Of a DNA stretch of 35,394 bases, positions 26,067 through 33,677 are shown in pieces (position 1 is the stretch's first letter; every line of letters starts with the position of its first letter). The notes under the pieces were generated by a model. That model searched no databases, had not been told where the DNA came from, and was given only the letters and a program-made list of their open reading frames with translations. The position numbers and the translations under genes are program-made. The DNA comes from Fibrobacter succinogenes. Lineage in GTDB: Bacteria; Fibrobacterota; Fibrobacteria; Fibrobacterales; Fibrobacteraceae. The stretch spans positions 1 through 35,394 of the forward strand of contig CACXIR010000009.1 of NCBI GenBank assembly GCA_902767785.1, read 5' to 3'.

Positions 26067-27186
26067 GCGCTGGAACTTGGACCGGGTCATGCGTTTTCTT
26101 AGAAACATGGTCCTTGCCTCTGTGGCCATTGTATTGGTGTATTATTTGCGTGGTGTGCTGTTCCCCTTCTTTGCGGCGTTCCTTATAGCCTACATTGTCG
26201 ATCCGTTGGTGAACTGGTTGCAGAAAAAGGTGAAGCATAGGATTATCGCAGTAATCATAGTGCTGCTTATAGCGGGGCTTGTTATTGGAGGCGCTCTCCG
26301 ATTGTTTATACCCATGGTGGTAAACGAAATCCAGAATCTTGGAATCCTGATCGCAAAGATGTTCAACGACTCGGAATGGTCTTCCCGAATTGCGCACCTG
26401 ATGCCCGGTGGGCTGTTCGAGACAATACACTCCCTCATTTCTTGGGACCAGCTGGCCGTTGCCATGCAGCGCCTGGATTTCTGGAGCGAGGTGCAGAACA
26501 TCGCTGGTAAGGTTTTGCCTGGAGCCTGGGGCGTACTCTCTTATACGGGAACTATTGTTCTGTGGTTTTCCGGTGCGGCGGTGATTTTCATGTACCTGGT
26601 ATTTATTATGCTGGACATGCCCAAGCTTCGTCGAGGCCTGTTTAGCCTTCTTCCCGACAAGTATGCCGATGGCGCTGTTTCTTTTGTCAAGGAAACGGAC
26701 GTATTCATGGGTACCTATTTCCGCGCCCAATCCGTGGTGGCCCTGCTAGTGGGAATTCTCTATGCCATAGGCTTTGGCATTATGGGACTCCCTATGGGCG
26801 TTGCCTTTGGACTCTTCTCTGGTGCGCTTAACATGATTCCCTATTTGCAGCTCACCACCATCCCCTTGGCCTTGCTTTTGGCGGTGGTTCACGCTTTGAA
26901 CACGGGAATGCCCTTCTGGGAGGTGGCCTTGATTGTAGCCGCCATTTACCTGGTAGTGCAGGTTATTCAGGACTTTTTCCTGGTTCCCCGCATTGTCGGA
27001 GGCTCCATGAATCTGCCTCCTGTGGGCATACTTTTGTCGCTGTCGGTGTGGGGTAAGTTGTTGGGCTTCTTAGGGTTACTTGTAGCAATTCCGTTCACTT
27101 GTCTGTGCTTGGTGTACATCCAGAAGTTGCCCAAACACAACGTGGACGACGACTTCGATTTGCCCGAACCACCGCCCGAGGCTTGA
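26059..27186 (+). CDS. AI-2E/PerM family membrane transporter
   Basis: 375 residues with seven to eight membrane helices. The family signs are visible: an N-terminal pair of helices with GVLFPFFAAFLIAYIVDPLVNWL, a large extracytoplasmic stretch (about 80-165), and the C-terminal LPMGVAFGLFSGALNMIPY...P and VPRIVGGSMNLPPVGILLSL stretches that mark the AI-2E transporter (DUF20) fold. Members export small molecules such as autoinducer-2 or act as sodium/proton antiporters; annotation by name alone would over-claim the substrate. It is the last gene of the operon and overlaps the regulator gene by 8 bases (ATGACTAA), so the sensor and transporter are made together. An AT-rich inverted repeat (27207-27231) follows the stop and may end the transcript. 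Confidence 0.82.
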   Translation: MTKRWNLDRVMRFLRNMVLASVAIVLVYYLRGVLFPFFAAFLIAYIVDPLVNWLQKKVKHRIIAVIIVLLIAGLVIGGALRLFIPMVVNEIQNLGILIAKMFNDSEWSSRIAHLMPGGLFETIHSLISWDQLAVAMQRLDFWSEVQNIAGKVLPGAWGVLSYTGTIVLWFSGAAVIFMYLVFIMLDMPKLRRGLFSLLPDKYADGAVSFVKETDVFMGTYFRAQSVVALLVGILYAIGFGIMGLPMGVAFGLFSGALNMIPYLQLTTIPLALLLAVVHALNTGMPFWEVALIVAAIYLVVQVIQDFFLVPRIVGGSMNLPPVGILLSLSVWGKLLGFLGLLVAIPFTCLCLVYIQKLPKHNVDDDFDLPEPPPEA

Positions 27187-27260
27187 TTTCTGGGTCTTTG
27201 GCCGATTCAAGAAAAAAAACTTTTTTTTGAAAAAAGTTCCCCACATGGCAAAAAAAAAGG

Positions 27261-27266
27261 TATAAT
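27261..27266 (+). promoter_or_regulatory. -10 element of the HU gene
   Basis: TATAAT at 27261-27266 lies 41 bases before the ATG. The matching -35 position reads TTCCCC (27237-27242, 18-base spacer), a poor fit. The leader carries AGGAGT (27295-27300) as a normal ribosome-binding site, unlike several other genes here. Confidence 0.55.
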
Positions 27267-27307
27267 ATACCCATAACTTTCTTAAACCTAACTCAGGAGT
27301 TAAAAAA

Positions 27308-27607
27308 ATGAATAAACAAGATCTCATTGACGCTATCCTCGCTAACAAGGCTGCAGGCTTTGAATCCAAGGCTGCCGCTGGCCGTGCTGTTGACGCCGTT
27401 CTCGACGGTATCGCTGCTGGCATCAAGAAGGATGGCAATGTGCAGCTGATCGGTTTCGGTACCTTCTCTGTGAAGAGCCGTGCCGCTCGTACTGGCCGCA
27501 ATCCTCAGACTGGCGCCACCATCAAGATCAAGGCTTCCAAGACTGTTGGTTTCAAGGCTGGTGCTGCTCTCAAGGCTGACGCTGCCAAGGCCAAGGCCAA
27601 GAAGTAA
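27308..27607 (+). CDS. HU-family DNA-binding protein
   Basis: 99 residues, near the usual ~90 for HU. The helical N-terminal dimerisation half ([23 protein letters not shown]) is followed by the beta-saddle start [21 protein letters not shown], with the GRNPQTG signature of the DNA-wrapping arm, and an alanine/lysine-rich tail (about 86-99) that extends past the normal end and should add nonspecific DNA contact. HU bends and compacts DNA and helps initiation, recombination and repair. It is a single-gene unit with a TATAAT promoter, an AGGAGT ribosome-binding site and a strong terminator. Codons look like those of a highly expressed gene. Confidence 0.93.
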   Translation: MNKQDLIDAILANKAAGFESKAAAGRAVDAVLDGIAAGIKKDGNVQLIGFGTFSVKSRAARTGRNPQTGATIKIKASKTVGFKAGAALKADAAKAKAKK

Positions 27608-27627
27608 TAGACCTTGTGGTTTAAAAG

Positions 27628-27653
27628 GCCGTCCTTCGGGGCGGCTTTTTTTT
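27628..27653 (+). terminator. Intrinsic terminator of the HU gene
   Basis: GCCGTCC pairs with GGGCGGC (one G-T pair) around a TTCG tetraloop, followed by eight T. It lies 20 bases past the stop codon. Confidence 0.9.
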
Positions 27654-27764
27654 ATGTTGCCCATAGGAGTAACGCCTGTTTAGGGATTGCCGAAATGACT
27701 AACTCGTTGATATTCAACCCGTTGGAAATTTTCCGGCGGGTTTTCCGTTTTTTGAAAAAACATG

Positions 27765-27793
27765 TTGCAAGATTTACATTTTTTGTCTATATT
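27765..27793 (+). promoter_or_regulatory. Promoter upstream of the carB leader
   Basis: TTGCAA (27765-27770), 17 bases, TATATT (27788-27793). RNA would begin near 27800. This leaves a leader of about 263 bases before carB, with an intrinsic terminator about 155 bases in. Confidence 0.65.
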
Positions 27794-27799
27794 TGCGCA

Positions 27800-27955
27800 A
27801 GTTTGAACTGAACGAATTTTGGCTAGGAAAAAGATGATTTTGCAGAAGATTATGGATGCAAAGGCACCTTGCGGAACACACCGTTCCGGCGCAGTCAAGG
27901 TTGTTTCTATTTCTGATTTTGATTTTGCTGAACCATTTGGTTCGGCATTTTTTTT
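27800..27955 (+). ncRNA. Structured leader or small RNA upstream of carB, ending in an intrinsic terminator
   Basis: From the predicted start near 27800 the RNA has a two-level hairpin: an outer stem ACCTTG/CAAGGT (27866-27871 with 27896-27901) around an inner stem GGAAC/GTTCC (73-77 with 83-87). It then runs into a terminator at 27927-27955. It could be a free-standing small RNA of about 155 bases or an attenuator/riboswitch controlling carB, the next gene. An open frame from ATG 27834 with AGGAAAAAG before it passes through both the terminator and the REP-like element, so it is probably not a protein gene, though a short leader peptide cannot be excluded. I do not recognise a known riboswitch class. 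Confidence 0.45.
27927..27955 (+). terminator. Intrinsic terminator in the carB leader
   Basis: GCTGAACC pairs with GGTTCGGC (one G-T pair) around an ATTT loop; ATTTTTTTT follows. It sits about 110 bases before the carB start and downstream of the TTGCAA/TATATT promoter. Confidence 0.8.
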
Positions 27956-27980
27956 ACCCCGCGGCTGCGCGGTTCCCAGT

Positions 27981-28010
27981 GTCATCCTGAGGCGAAGCCG
28001 AAGGATCCAG
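27981..28010 (+). repeat. REP-like palindromic element before carB
   Basis: GTCATCCTGAGGCGAAGCC followed by GAAGGATCCAG. The inner hairpin is GGC-GAA-GCC and the outer arms are ATCCT/AGGAT. GTCATCCTGA...GAAGGATC elements of this shape are scattered between genes in many bacteria. It lies between the leader terminator and the carB ribosome-binding site. Confidence 0.55.
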
Positions 28011-28062
28011 TCCAACAGTTTAACACAAGAGTTTAATAATTAGTCATACGGAGATAAACAAA

Positions 28063-31000
28063 ATGAAGATTGAAGGCATCGACAAAGTCCTTATCATCGG
28101 TTCTGGCCCGATCGTGATCGGTCAGGCTTGCGAATTCGACTATTCCGGCACCCAGGCTTGCAAGGCCCTGCGCGAACAGGGTTACAAGATTGTGCTCGTG
28201 AACTCCAACCCGGCTACCATCATGACCGACCCGGTCATGGCCGATGCCACCTACATCGAACCGCTGAACGTCGCCCGCCTCACCCAGATTATCGAAAAGG
28301 AACGCATCGAAAAGGAACGCCCGCAGGCCCTCCTCCCGAACTTGGGCGGTCAGACTGGCCTGAACCTCGCCTCAGCACTCAGCAAGGCCGGCGTGCTGGA
28401 CAAGTACGGCGTGAAGGTCATCGGTGTGAACCTCGACGCTATCGAACGCGGCGAAGACCGTGAAATCTTCAAGGAAACCATGCAGAAGCTCGGCATCGAC
28501 ACCCCGCGCTCCGGCATTTGCCACTCTGTGGAAGAAGCTGAAAAGATCGTGGCCGAAATCGGTTACCCGGTCGTCGTTCGCCCGGCATACACCATGGGCG
28601 GTGCAGGCGGCGGTTTCTGCTACAACGTGGAAGAACTCCGCACCATTTGCTCCAACGGTCTTGAACTCTCCATGACGCACCAGTGCCTCATCGAAGAATC
28701 CATCCTCGGCTGGGAAGAACTCGAAGTCGAAGTCGTGCGCGATTCCAAGAACCAGATGATCGCCATCTGCTTCATCGAAAACATTGACCCGGTGGGCGTG
28801 CATACCGGCGACTCCTTCTGCGCAGCCCCGTTCCTCACCATCGACAAGAAGCTCGAAGAAGAACTGAAGGAAAAGGCCTTCAAGATTGTGGAATCCATCG
28901 GCGTGATTGGCGGTACCAACGTGCAGTTCGCTCACGACCCGAAGACCGGCCGCGTGGTGATTATCGAAATCAACCCGCGTACCAGCCGCTCCTCTGCCCT
29001 TGCTTCGAAGGCTACCGGTTTCCCGATCGCCCTCATTTCTGCAAAGCTCGCCGCAGGCCTCACCCTCGACCAGATTCCGTACTGGCGCGACGGAAGCCTC
29101 GAAAAGTACACCCCGAGCGGTGACTACGTTGTGCTCAAGTTCGCTCGCTGGGCTTTCGAAAAGTTCCGCGGCGTCGATGACTGCCTCGGCACCCAGATGA
29201 AGGCCGTGGGCGAAGTCATGGCTATCGGCAAGACCTACAAGGAAACCCTCCAGAAGGCTATCCGCGGCCTCGAAAATGGTCGTTCCGGCCTCGGCTTTGC
29301 GAAGGACTTCAACAAGAAGAGCAAGGAAGAACTCCTTGAAATGCTCAAGACTCCGAGCTCCGAACGCCACTTCCAGATGTACGAAGCCCTCCGTAAGGGT
29401 GCGACCGACGAAGAAATCTTCGCCGCCACCTACGAAAAGGCTTACTTCGTGCAGCAGATGCGCGAACTCGTGGAACTCGAAGAAGAAATGCTCAAGACCC
29501 CGGGCCGCCTGCCTTCCGATGAACTCCTCATCAAGGCCAAGAAGGACGGCTTCAGCGACAAGTACATCGCCAAGATTCTTGGCATCCGCGAAAAGGACGT
29601 GCGCAAGAAGCGTACGGAACTCGGCGTGGTCGAAGGCTGGTGTGCCGTGCCGGTGAGCGGCGTGAAGGACCAGTACTACTACTACAGCACCTACAACTGC
29701 AAGGACGAATCTACCGCTTCCTCCAACCCGAAGAAGATCATGATTCTCGGCGGTGGCCCGAACAGAATCGGCCAGGGCATCGAATTCGACTACTGCTGCT
29801 GCCACGCTGCAATGGCCCTCCGCGAAATGGGTTACGAAACCATCATGGTGAACTGCAACCCCGAAACGGTCTCTACCGACTACGATACCAGCGACAAGCT
29901 GTACTTCGAACCGGTCAGCCTCGAAGACGTTCTCCAGATTTACCACAAGGAAAAGCCGGCTGGCGTGATTGTGCAGTTCGGTGGCCAGACTCCGCTGAAC
30001 ATCGCCCGCGCTTTGAGCGACGAAGGTGTCAAGATTCTCGGTACGAGCATCGACTCCATCGATATCGCCGAAGACCGCGACCTGTTCCGCAAGATGATGG
30101 ACCAGCTCGGCATCCCGATGCCGGAAAGCGGCATGGCCACGAACATCGACGAAGCCCTCGCCTGCGTCAAGCAGATCGGTGGCTACCCGGTGATGATCCG
30201 CCCGAGCTTCGTGCTTGGCGGCCGCGGCATGGAAGTCATCTACGACGAAAACATGCTCCGCGTCATCTACGACGAAAACATGCTCCGCGAATACGTGGCG
30301 AAGGCCGTGGGCGTGACCCCGGATCGTCCGCTCCTCATCGACCGCTTCCTCCACAACGCTTTGGAATGCGAAGCCGACGCCCTCTCTGACGGCGAACACG
30401 TTTACATCCCGTCTGTGATGGAACACGTGGAACTTGCCGGTGTCCACTCCGGTGACTCCGCCTGCATCATCCCGCCGGTGACCATCACCAAGGAAAACCT
30501 CGCGACCATCAAGGATTACACCAGGAAGATTGCTGAAGCCCTCCACGTTTGCGGCCTCATGAACATGCAGTACGCTATCGAAGACGGCAAGGTGTTCGTG
30601 CTCGAAGCCAACCCGCGCGCATCCCGCACGGTGCCTCTGGTCTCCAAGGTTTGTAACACGCAGATGGCCCGCCTCGCTACCCGCCTGATGCTCGGTGCCA
30701 AGCTCGAAGACCTCAAGCTCAAGGAGACAAGAAGTTCAACCACCACGGTGCCAAGGAAGCTGTGTTCCCGTTCGACAAGTTCCCGAAGGTGGACCCGGTT
30801 CTCGGCCCTGAAATGCGCTCCACTGGCGAAGTGCTCGGCCTCTCCGACGACTACGCCCTCGCTTACTACAAGAGCCAGGAAGCCGCAGGTTCCTTCCTCC
30901 CGAACGAAGGTGCCGTGCTGATTAGCCTCTCCGACAAGGTTAACTTGTCTGAACAGGCCATCGAAATCGGGAAGGAATTCCAGAAGCTCGGCTTCAAGAT

Positions 31001-31325
31001 TTACGCTACCGAAGGTACCGCCAAGTTCTACGAGAAGGCCGGTGTCAAGTGTGAAGTGGTGAACAAGATTGCAGAAGGCCGCCCGAATGTTCTCGACATC
31101 ATCCTGAACAAGCAGGTGAACCTCATCATCAACACGCCGTGGGCAAAGCGCGACGCCATCAAGGACGAAAGCGCCATCCGTAAGGCCGCCATCAAGTACA
31201 AGGTTCCGTACATCACGACCCTCGCCGGTGCCTACAACACCGTGAAGGGCATCGCCGCCGCAAGGAACGGACATGGTGCTGTGAAGTCGTTGCAAGAGTA
31301 TCACGCGAGCATTGAAGAGATTTAA
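28063..31325 (+). CDS. carB: Carbamoyl-phosphate synthase large subunit, with a one-base frameshift and a 27-bp duplication
   Basis: CarB makes carbamoyl phosphate from bicarbonate, ATP and ammonia passed on by CarA, feeding arginine and pyrimidine synthesis. Both ATP-grasp halves are clear: VLIIGSGPIVIGQACEFDYS at residue 10 and the repeat ILGGGPNRIGQGIEFDYCC near 563, each followed by its NPET/NSNPAT and GGQT(P/G)LN motifs. The C-terminal MGS-like allosteric domain follows (VLISLSDKVN... onward). The first frame leaves the family sequence after KLEDLKLK (about 30720-30726) and stops at 30921. The family sequence resumes one frame over (DKKFNHHGAKEA..., then FPFDKFPKV) and ends at 31325. The total length is one base short of whole codons. 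VIYDENMLR is also duplicated exactly (30235-30288). Without these two changes the protein would be 1078 residues, a normal CarB. GGAG lies ten bases before the ATG. carA is not in the window. Confidence 0.88.
30235..30288 (+). repeat. Perfect 27-bp tandem duplication inside carB
   Basis: Copy 1 is 30235-30261 and copy 2 is 30262-30288, identical at all 27 positions and in frame. It adds a second VIYDENMLR to the second ATP-grasp domain, where CarB proteins have one such stretch before EYV. Confidence 0.9.
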
Positions 31326-31333
31326 TGCTTAAT

Positions 31334-31411
31334 GTCATCCCCGCGAAGGCGGGCGGACAGCACTTAGCACTTTAGTGCTTAGTGCGCATGGCCACCAAGG
31401 TGGGGATCTCC
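31334..31411 (+). repeat. Composite REP-like element with inner palindrome
   Basis: The outer parts GTCATCCCCGCGAAGGCGGG and GGTGGGGATCTCC resemble one REP-like unit. Between them sits a second palindrome, AGCACTTAGCACT with AGTGCTTAGTGC (one T-T mismatch in an ~11-bp stem). It lies in the gap between carB and the next terminator. Confidence 0.5.
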
Positions 31412-31426
31412 TGTCAAAATATTAAA

Positions 31427-31455
31427 GACCGTAGCAATAAGCTGCGGCCTTTTTT
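31427..31455 (+). terminator. Intrinsic terminator after carB
   Basis: GACCGTAGC pairs with GCTGCGGCC (G-T pairs at two positions) around AATAA; six T follow. It lies about 100 bases past the carB stop. Confidence 0.8.
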
Positions 31456-31530
31456 GTATGGTGGAGGGGAGTTTTTTCGCGTGAAAAAGTTATTTTTTTA
31501 GCGAAAATTTATTATACCTCAATCAAAGCT

Positions 31531-32319
31531 ATGCATATCCTAGAAAAAATCAGTGAATTTGTGGGCAAGTGGATGGCTCTTTTCATTTTGGCCGTTGCTG
31601 CACTCTCGTTGTTTCTTCCCAAGTCAACCCTTTGGATTGAACTTTCTTGGGTGAATTACCTGTTGATGATTGTGATGTTCGGCATGGGGCTTACGCTAAA
31701 GTTGAGCGATTTTGCGCTCGTCTTTGCACGCCCGAAAGAAATTTCCATTGGGTGTGCGGCGCAGTTCATCGTGATGCCTGCTCTGGCGTTCGTTCTCTCC
31801 GTGATTTTCGACCTTGATCCCGCTCTGATGGCGGGCGTGGTTCTCGTAGGCGCTTGCCCGGGCGGTACCGCCAGCAATGTTATCACATATCTTTCTAAAG
31901 GTGATATTAGATTAATTGGTTCTACTACATATAGTGAATATTCTAATACTTCCCGTGCCGTGAAAGTTTTGCCACTCGTTTCCGTAATTGCCATTGCGAT
32001 GATTGTGGGGGCCGTCGTCTCGCACAATGCGGCAAAGATTCTCTCCACGGGTGCCATCGTGTTCGCCGTCGTGATTCTCCACAACCTGCTCGGCTACGGC
32101 TGCGGTTTTGGCCTCGGCAAGCTGCTGAAATTCTCCACGCCCAAGACGAAGGCTCTCTCCATCGAAATCGGCATGCAGAATTCTGGTCTGGCCACAAGCC
32201 TTGCGAATACCGCGTTTTCATCGCTTGCCATGGCGACCGTCCCCGGCGCCATTTTCTCCGTCTGGCACAACATCTCCGGTGCGATTTTGGCGAACGTTTA
32301 TCGCCGGTGGGAAAAGTAA
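31531..32319 (+). CDS. Shortened, chimeric BASS-family (bile acid:sodium symporter-type) transporter
   Basis: 262 residues; family members usually have about 310-330 with ten helices. The N-terminal part (helices 1-4) is normal and ends at GACPGGTASNVITYLSKGD, the conserved BASS motif. The C-terminal part from SRAVKVLPLVSVIAIAMIVG to the end is also normal, including EIGMQNSGLA. Between them about 50 residues of helices 5-6 are missing. In their place is DIRLIGSTTYSEYSNT (31903-31950), which matches the ClpA ATPase (G-x-I-R-x-I-G-S-T-T-Y-x-E-x-S-N) and no BASS protein. Its bases are much more AT-rich than the flanks. The protein as written is unlikely to transport. The neighbouring GNAT gene starts three bases after its stop. 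The original gene would have been a sodium-coupled organic anion or pantoate-like transporter. Confidence 0.75.
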   Translation: MHILEKISEFVGKWMALFILAVAALSLFLPKSTLWIELSWVNYLLMIVMFGMGLTLKLSDFALVFARPKEISIGCAAQFIVMPALAFVLSVIFDLDPALMAGVVLVGACPGGTASNVITYLSKGDIRLIGSTTYSEYSNTSRAVKVLPLVSVIAIAMIVGAVVSHNAAKILSTGAIVFAVVILHNLLGYGCGFGLGKLLKFSTPKTKALSIEIGMQNSGLATSLANTAFSSLAMATVPGAIFSVWHNISGAILANVYRRWEK

Positions 32320-32322
32320 GGC

Positions 32323-32727
32323 ATGAGTATCGAATACAAAGACACCCACGAATTTTCTGAACAAAATTTAAAAGACCTGTTCCTCTCCGTCGAATGGTCC
32401 TCAGGGCATTTCCCCGACAAGCTCGTTGTCGCGATGAAGAACTTCAAGACCGTCATCTCGGCCTGGGACGGCGATAAACTCATCGGCATGATTTGCGCAA
32501 TGGACGACGGCATCATGAACGCCTATGTGCATTACCTGCTCGTGCGCCCCGAATACCAGGGCAAAGGCATCGGCAAAGTCCTCGTCGACAAGGTTCACGA
32601 GAAATACAAGGATTACCTCCGTATTGTCGTGGTCGCCTACAATGAAGAACTCGCCTTCTACGAACATTGCGGCTTCAAGAAAGCAGATGACGCAAGCCCC
32701 ATGTTTATTACCAGTTTGTGGACGTAA
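32323..32727 (+). CDS. GNAT-family N-acetyltransferase
   Basis: 134 residues, one GNAT domain. The acetyl-CoA binding motif A is VRPEYQGKGIGKVLV (Q-x-x-G-x-G) near residues 74-88, preceded by the beta-4 strand YVHYLLV and followed by the AYNEELAFYEHCGFKKAD motif B common to the family. Members move an acetyl group from acetyl-CoA to an amine; the substrate cannot be told. It is probably cotranscribed with the transporter gene before it (3-base gap; AAGG as ribosome-binding site). No terminator is obvious after it. Confidence 0.85.
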   Translation: MSIEYKDTHEFSEQNLKDLFLSVEWSSGHFPDKLVVAMKNFKTVISAWDGDKLIGMICAMDDGIMNAYVHYLLVRPEYQGKGIGKVLVDKVHEKYKDYLRIVVVAYNEELAFYEHCGFKKADDASPMFITSLWT

Positions 32728-32760
32728 GGATTAAGTCAACTACAACCACTATTGTTCAAG

Positions 32761-32775
32761 GTCACAAATTATGAC
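32761..32775. promoter_or_regulatory. Operator-like palindrome, site 1
   Basis: GTCACAAATTATGAC, an imperfect version of the larger palindrome at 32829. It lies 34 bases after the GNAT stop. Confidence 0.4.
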
Positions 32776-32828
32776 TTTGAAGACGACTATATATCGTAAG
32801 CGAACATTATATGCTTGATTTCTGATAT

Positions 32829-32859
32829 TTTCTATGGTCACAATTTGTGACCATAGAAA
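32829..32859. promoter_or_regulatory. Perfect 15-bp inverted repeat, operator-like site 2
   Basis: Arms TTTCTATGGTCACAA and TTGTGACCATAGAAA meet at a single central T. The core GGTCACAA-T-TTGTGACC recurs in degraded form at 32761 and 32884. The perfect palindrome without a T-tract points to a dimeric DNA-binding protein rather than a terminator. Confidence 0.55.
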
Positions 32860-32883
32860 TCCCTTTACATATTGATATCCATT

Positions 32884-32906
32884 TGAGATCACAATTTGTT
32901 ACCTCA
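32884..32906. promoter_or_regulatory. Operator-like palindrome, site 3
   Basis: TGAGATCACAA-T-TTGTTACCTCA: 11-base arms with two mismatches and the same core as site 2. Its centre is 51 bases from that of site 2, about five helical turns, and about 105 bases before the toxin gene promoter start point. Confidence 0.45.
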
Positions 32907-32965
32907 AGATTTCTTCACATCCTAATGTTTGTCTGAAAAATTGTCAAAAAAAATATTCATCTCTC

Positions 32966-32994
32966 TTGACAACCTGTATCCGATTAGATACATT
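32966..32994 (+). promoter_or_regulatory. Promoter of the toxin-antitoxin operon
   Basis: TTGACA (consensus -35), 17 bases, TACATT as -10. Transcription should start near 33001, only about three bases before the toxin ATG at 33004, so the mRNA is almost leaderless. Confidence 0.7.
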
Positions 32995-33003
32995 TAATAT
33001 TGT

Positions 33004-33309
33004 ATGATTACGGTAAATCAGACTCCTACATTTAAGAAATGGATGAGTAAATTACGGGATATTCGAGCGAAAGCCCGAATACTCTTTCGTCTGACACAAG
33101 TCGAAGGAGGAAATATCGGAGATTACAAATCCATTGGTGAAGGGGTGTCGGAAATGCGAATCGATTATGGGCCTGGTTATAGATTATATTTTGCGAGAAA
33201 CGGAGATGCTATCGTAATTCTTCTTATTGGTGGAGATAAATCAACGCAGGATCGAGATATAGAAAAGGCTAAAGCAATTTGGCGAGGAATGCAAGATGAA
33301 AAAAAATGA
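33004..33309 (+). CDS. higB: HigB-type (RelE/ParE superfamily, Gp49) toxin
   Basis: 101 residues, the normal size. The sequence follows the addiction-module killer-protein family: TFKKWMSKLRDIRAKARILFRL at the start, then GEGVSEMRIDYGPGYRLYF and ILLIGGDKSTQDRDIEKAKAIW, the strong C-terminal signature of this family. Relatives cut mRNA on the ribosome and arrest growth unless bound by their antitoxin. The toxin comes first and overlaps the antitoxin by 14 bases, the usual order for HigBA-like pairs. Codons are more AT-rich than those of neighbours, consistent with a mobile accessory module. Start ATG 33004 has no ribosome-binding site and a consensus-like promoter right in front. The symbol is given for the family, not a proven orthologue. 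Confidence 0.82.
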   Translation: MITVNQTPTFKKWMSKLRDIRAKARILFRLTQVEGGNIGDYKSIGEGVSEMRIDYGPGYRLYFARNGDAIVILLIGGDKSTQDRDIEKAKAIWRGMQDEKK

Positions 33310-33652
33310 AACTACAGTTCTAGACATTGCCGAATACCTCGACAACGAAGAAATCGTCGCTGAATATTTGAATATGGTCAGCGAATCTGATGACCCAGCG
33401 CTGTTTCTCCGTGCCATCGGGCACATTGCTAGAAGCAAGGGAATGTCGCAGATTGCCGAAAAGACAGGACTCGGCCGTGAAAGCCTTTACAAAGCTTTAG
33501 ACGAAAAAGCCCATCCGCGTTTTGAAACCATCTTCAAGGTATTGAACGCCATGGGAATCCAGATGACTCTCGTTCCTAAAGTGAAATTCAGAAAACGTGG
33601 CAAACAAGCAGCGCTTTGCGTTGCTGAGAAAAGAGCGCGGTATAAGGTGTAG
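33296..33652 (+). CDS. higA: HigA-type antitoxin
   Basis: 118 residues. The core matches the putative addiction-module antidote family: AEYLDNEEIVAEYLN, FLRAIGHIARSKGMSQIAEKTGLGRESLYKALD (helix-turn-helix) and FETIFKVLNAMGIQMTLVP. About 20 extra basic residues follow (KVKFRKRGKQAAL...). Antitoxins of this type bind the toxin through one end and the operon's DNA with the HTH, repressing their own promoter. The HTH makes it a candidate binder for nearby palindromes, though those lie 100-240 bases upstream. Overlaps the toxin gene by 14 bases. Confidence 0.85.
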   Translation: MKKNETTVLDIAEYLDNEEIVAEYLNMVSESDDPALFLRAIGHIARSKGMSQIAEKTGLGRESLYKALDEKAHPRFETIFKVLNAMGIQMTLVPKVKFRKRGKQAALCVAEKRARYKV

Positions 33653-33656
33653 ATAT

Positions 33657-33677
33657 AGAAAATCAATGAAATTTTCT
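33657..33677. terminator. Weak AT-rich hairpin between convergent genes
   Basis: AGAAAAT and ATTTTCT form a 7-bp stem with a 7-base loop, between the antitoxin stop and the stop of the convergent lipoprotein gene. The low GC content makes it a weak candidate. Confidence 0.3.

Noticed and set aside
27819-28043. Small protein gene in the carB leader
   Set aside because: The frame runs through an intrinsic terminator and a REP-like element; only a short leader peptide from 27834 remains possible.
28372-30546. 724-codon open frame antisense to carB
   Set aside because: It mirrors the biased codons of carB, has no family resemblance and no start signal; long antisense frames are expected opposite such genes.
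30715-30765. Programmed frameshift in carB
   Set aside because: No slippery heptamer or stimulatory structure is apparent, and CarB is not known to use recoding.
32829-32859. CRP/FNR binding site
   Set aside because: The half-sites are in the opposite orientation (TCACA...TGTGA rather than TGTGA...TCACA) and the spacing is wrong.
32829-32859. Intrinsic terminator after the GNAT gene
   Set aside because: The palindrome is AT-rich, lacks a T-run and has related copies nearby, which suits operators better.
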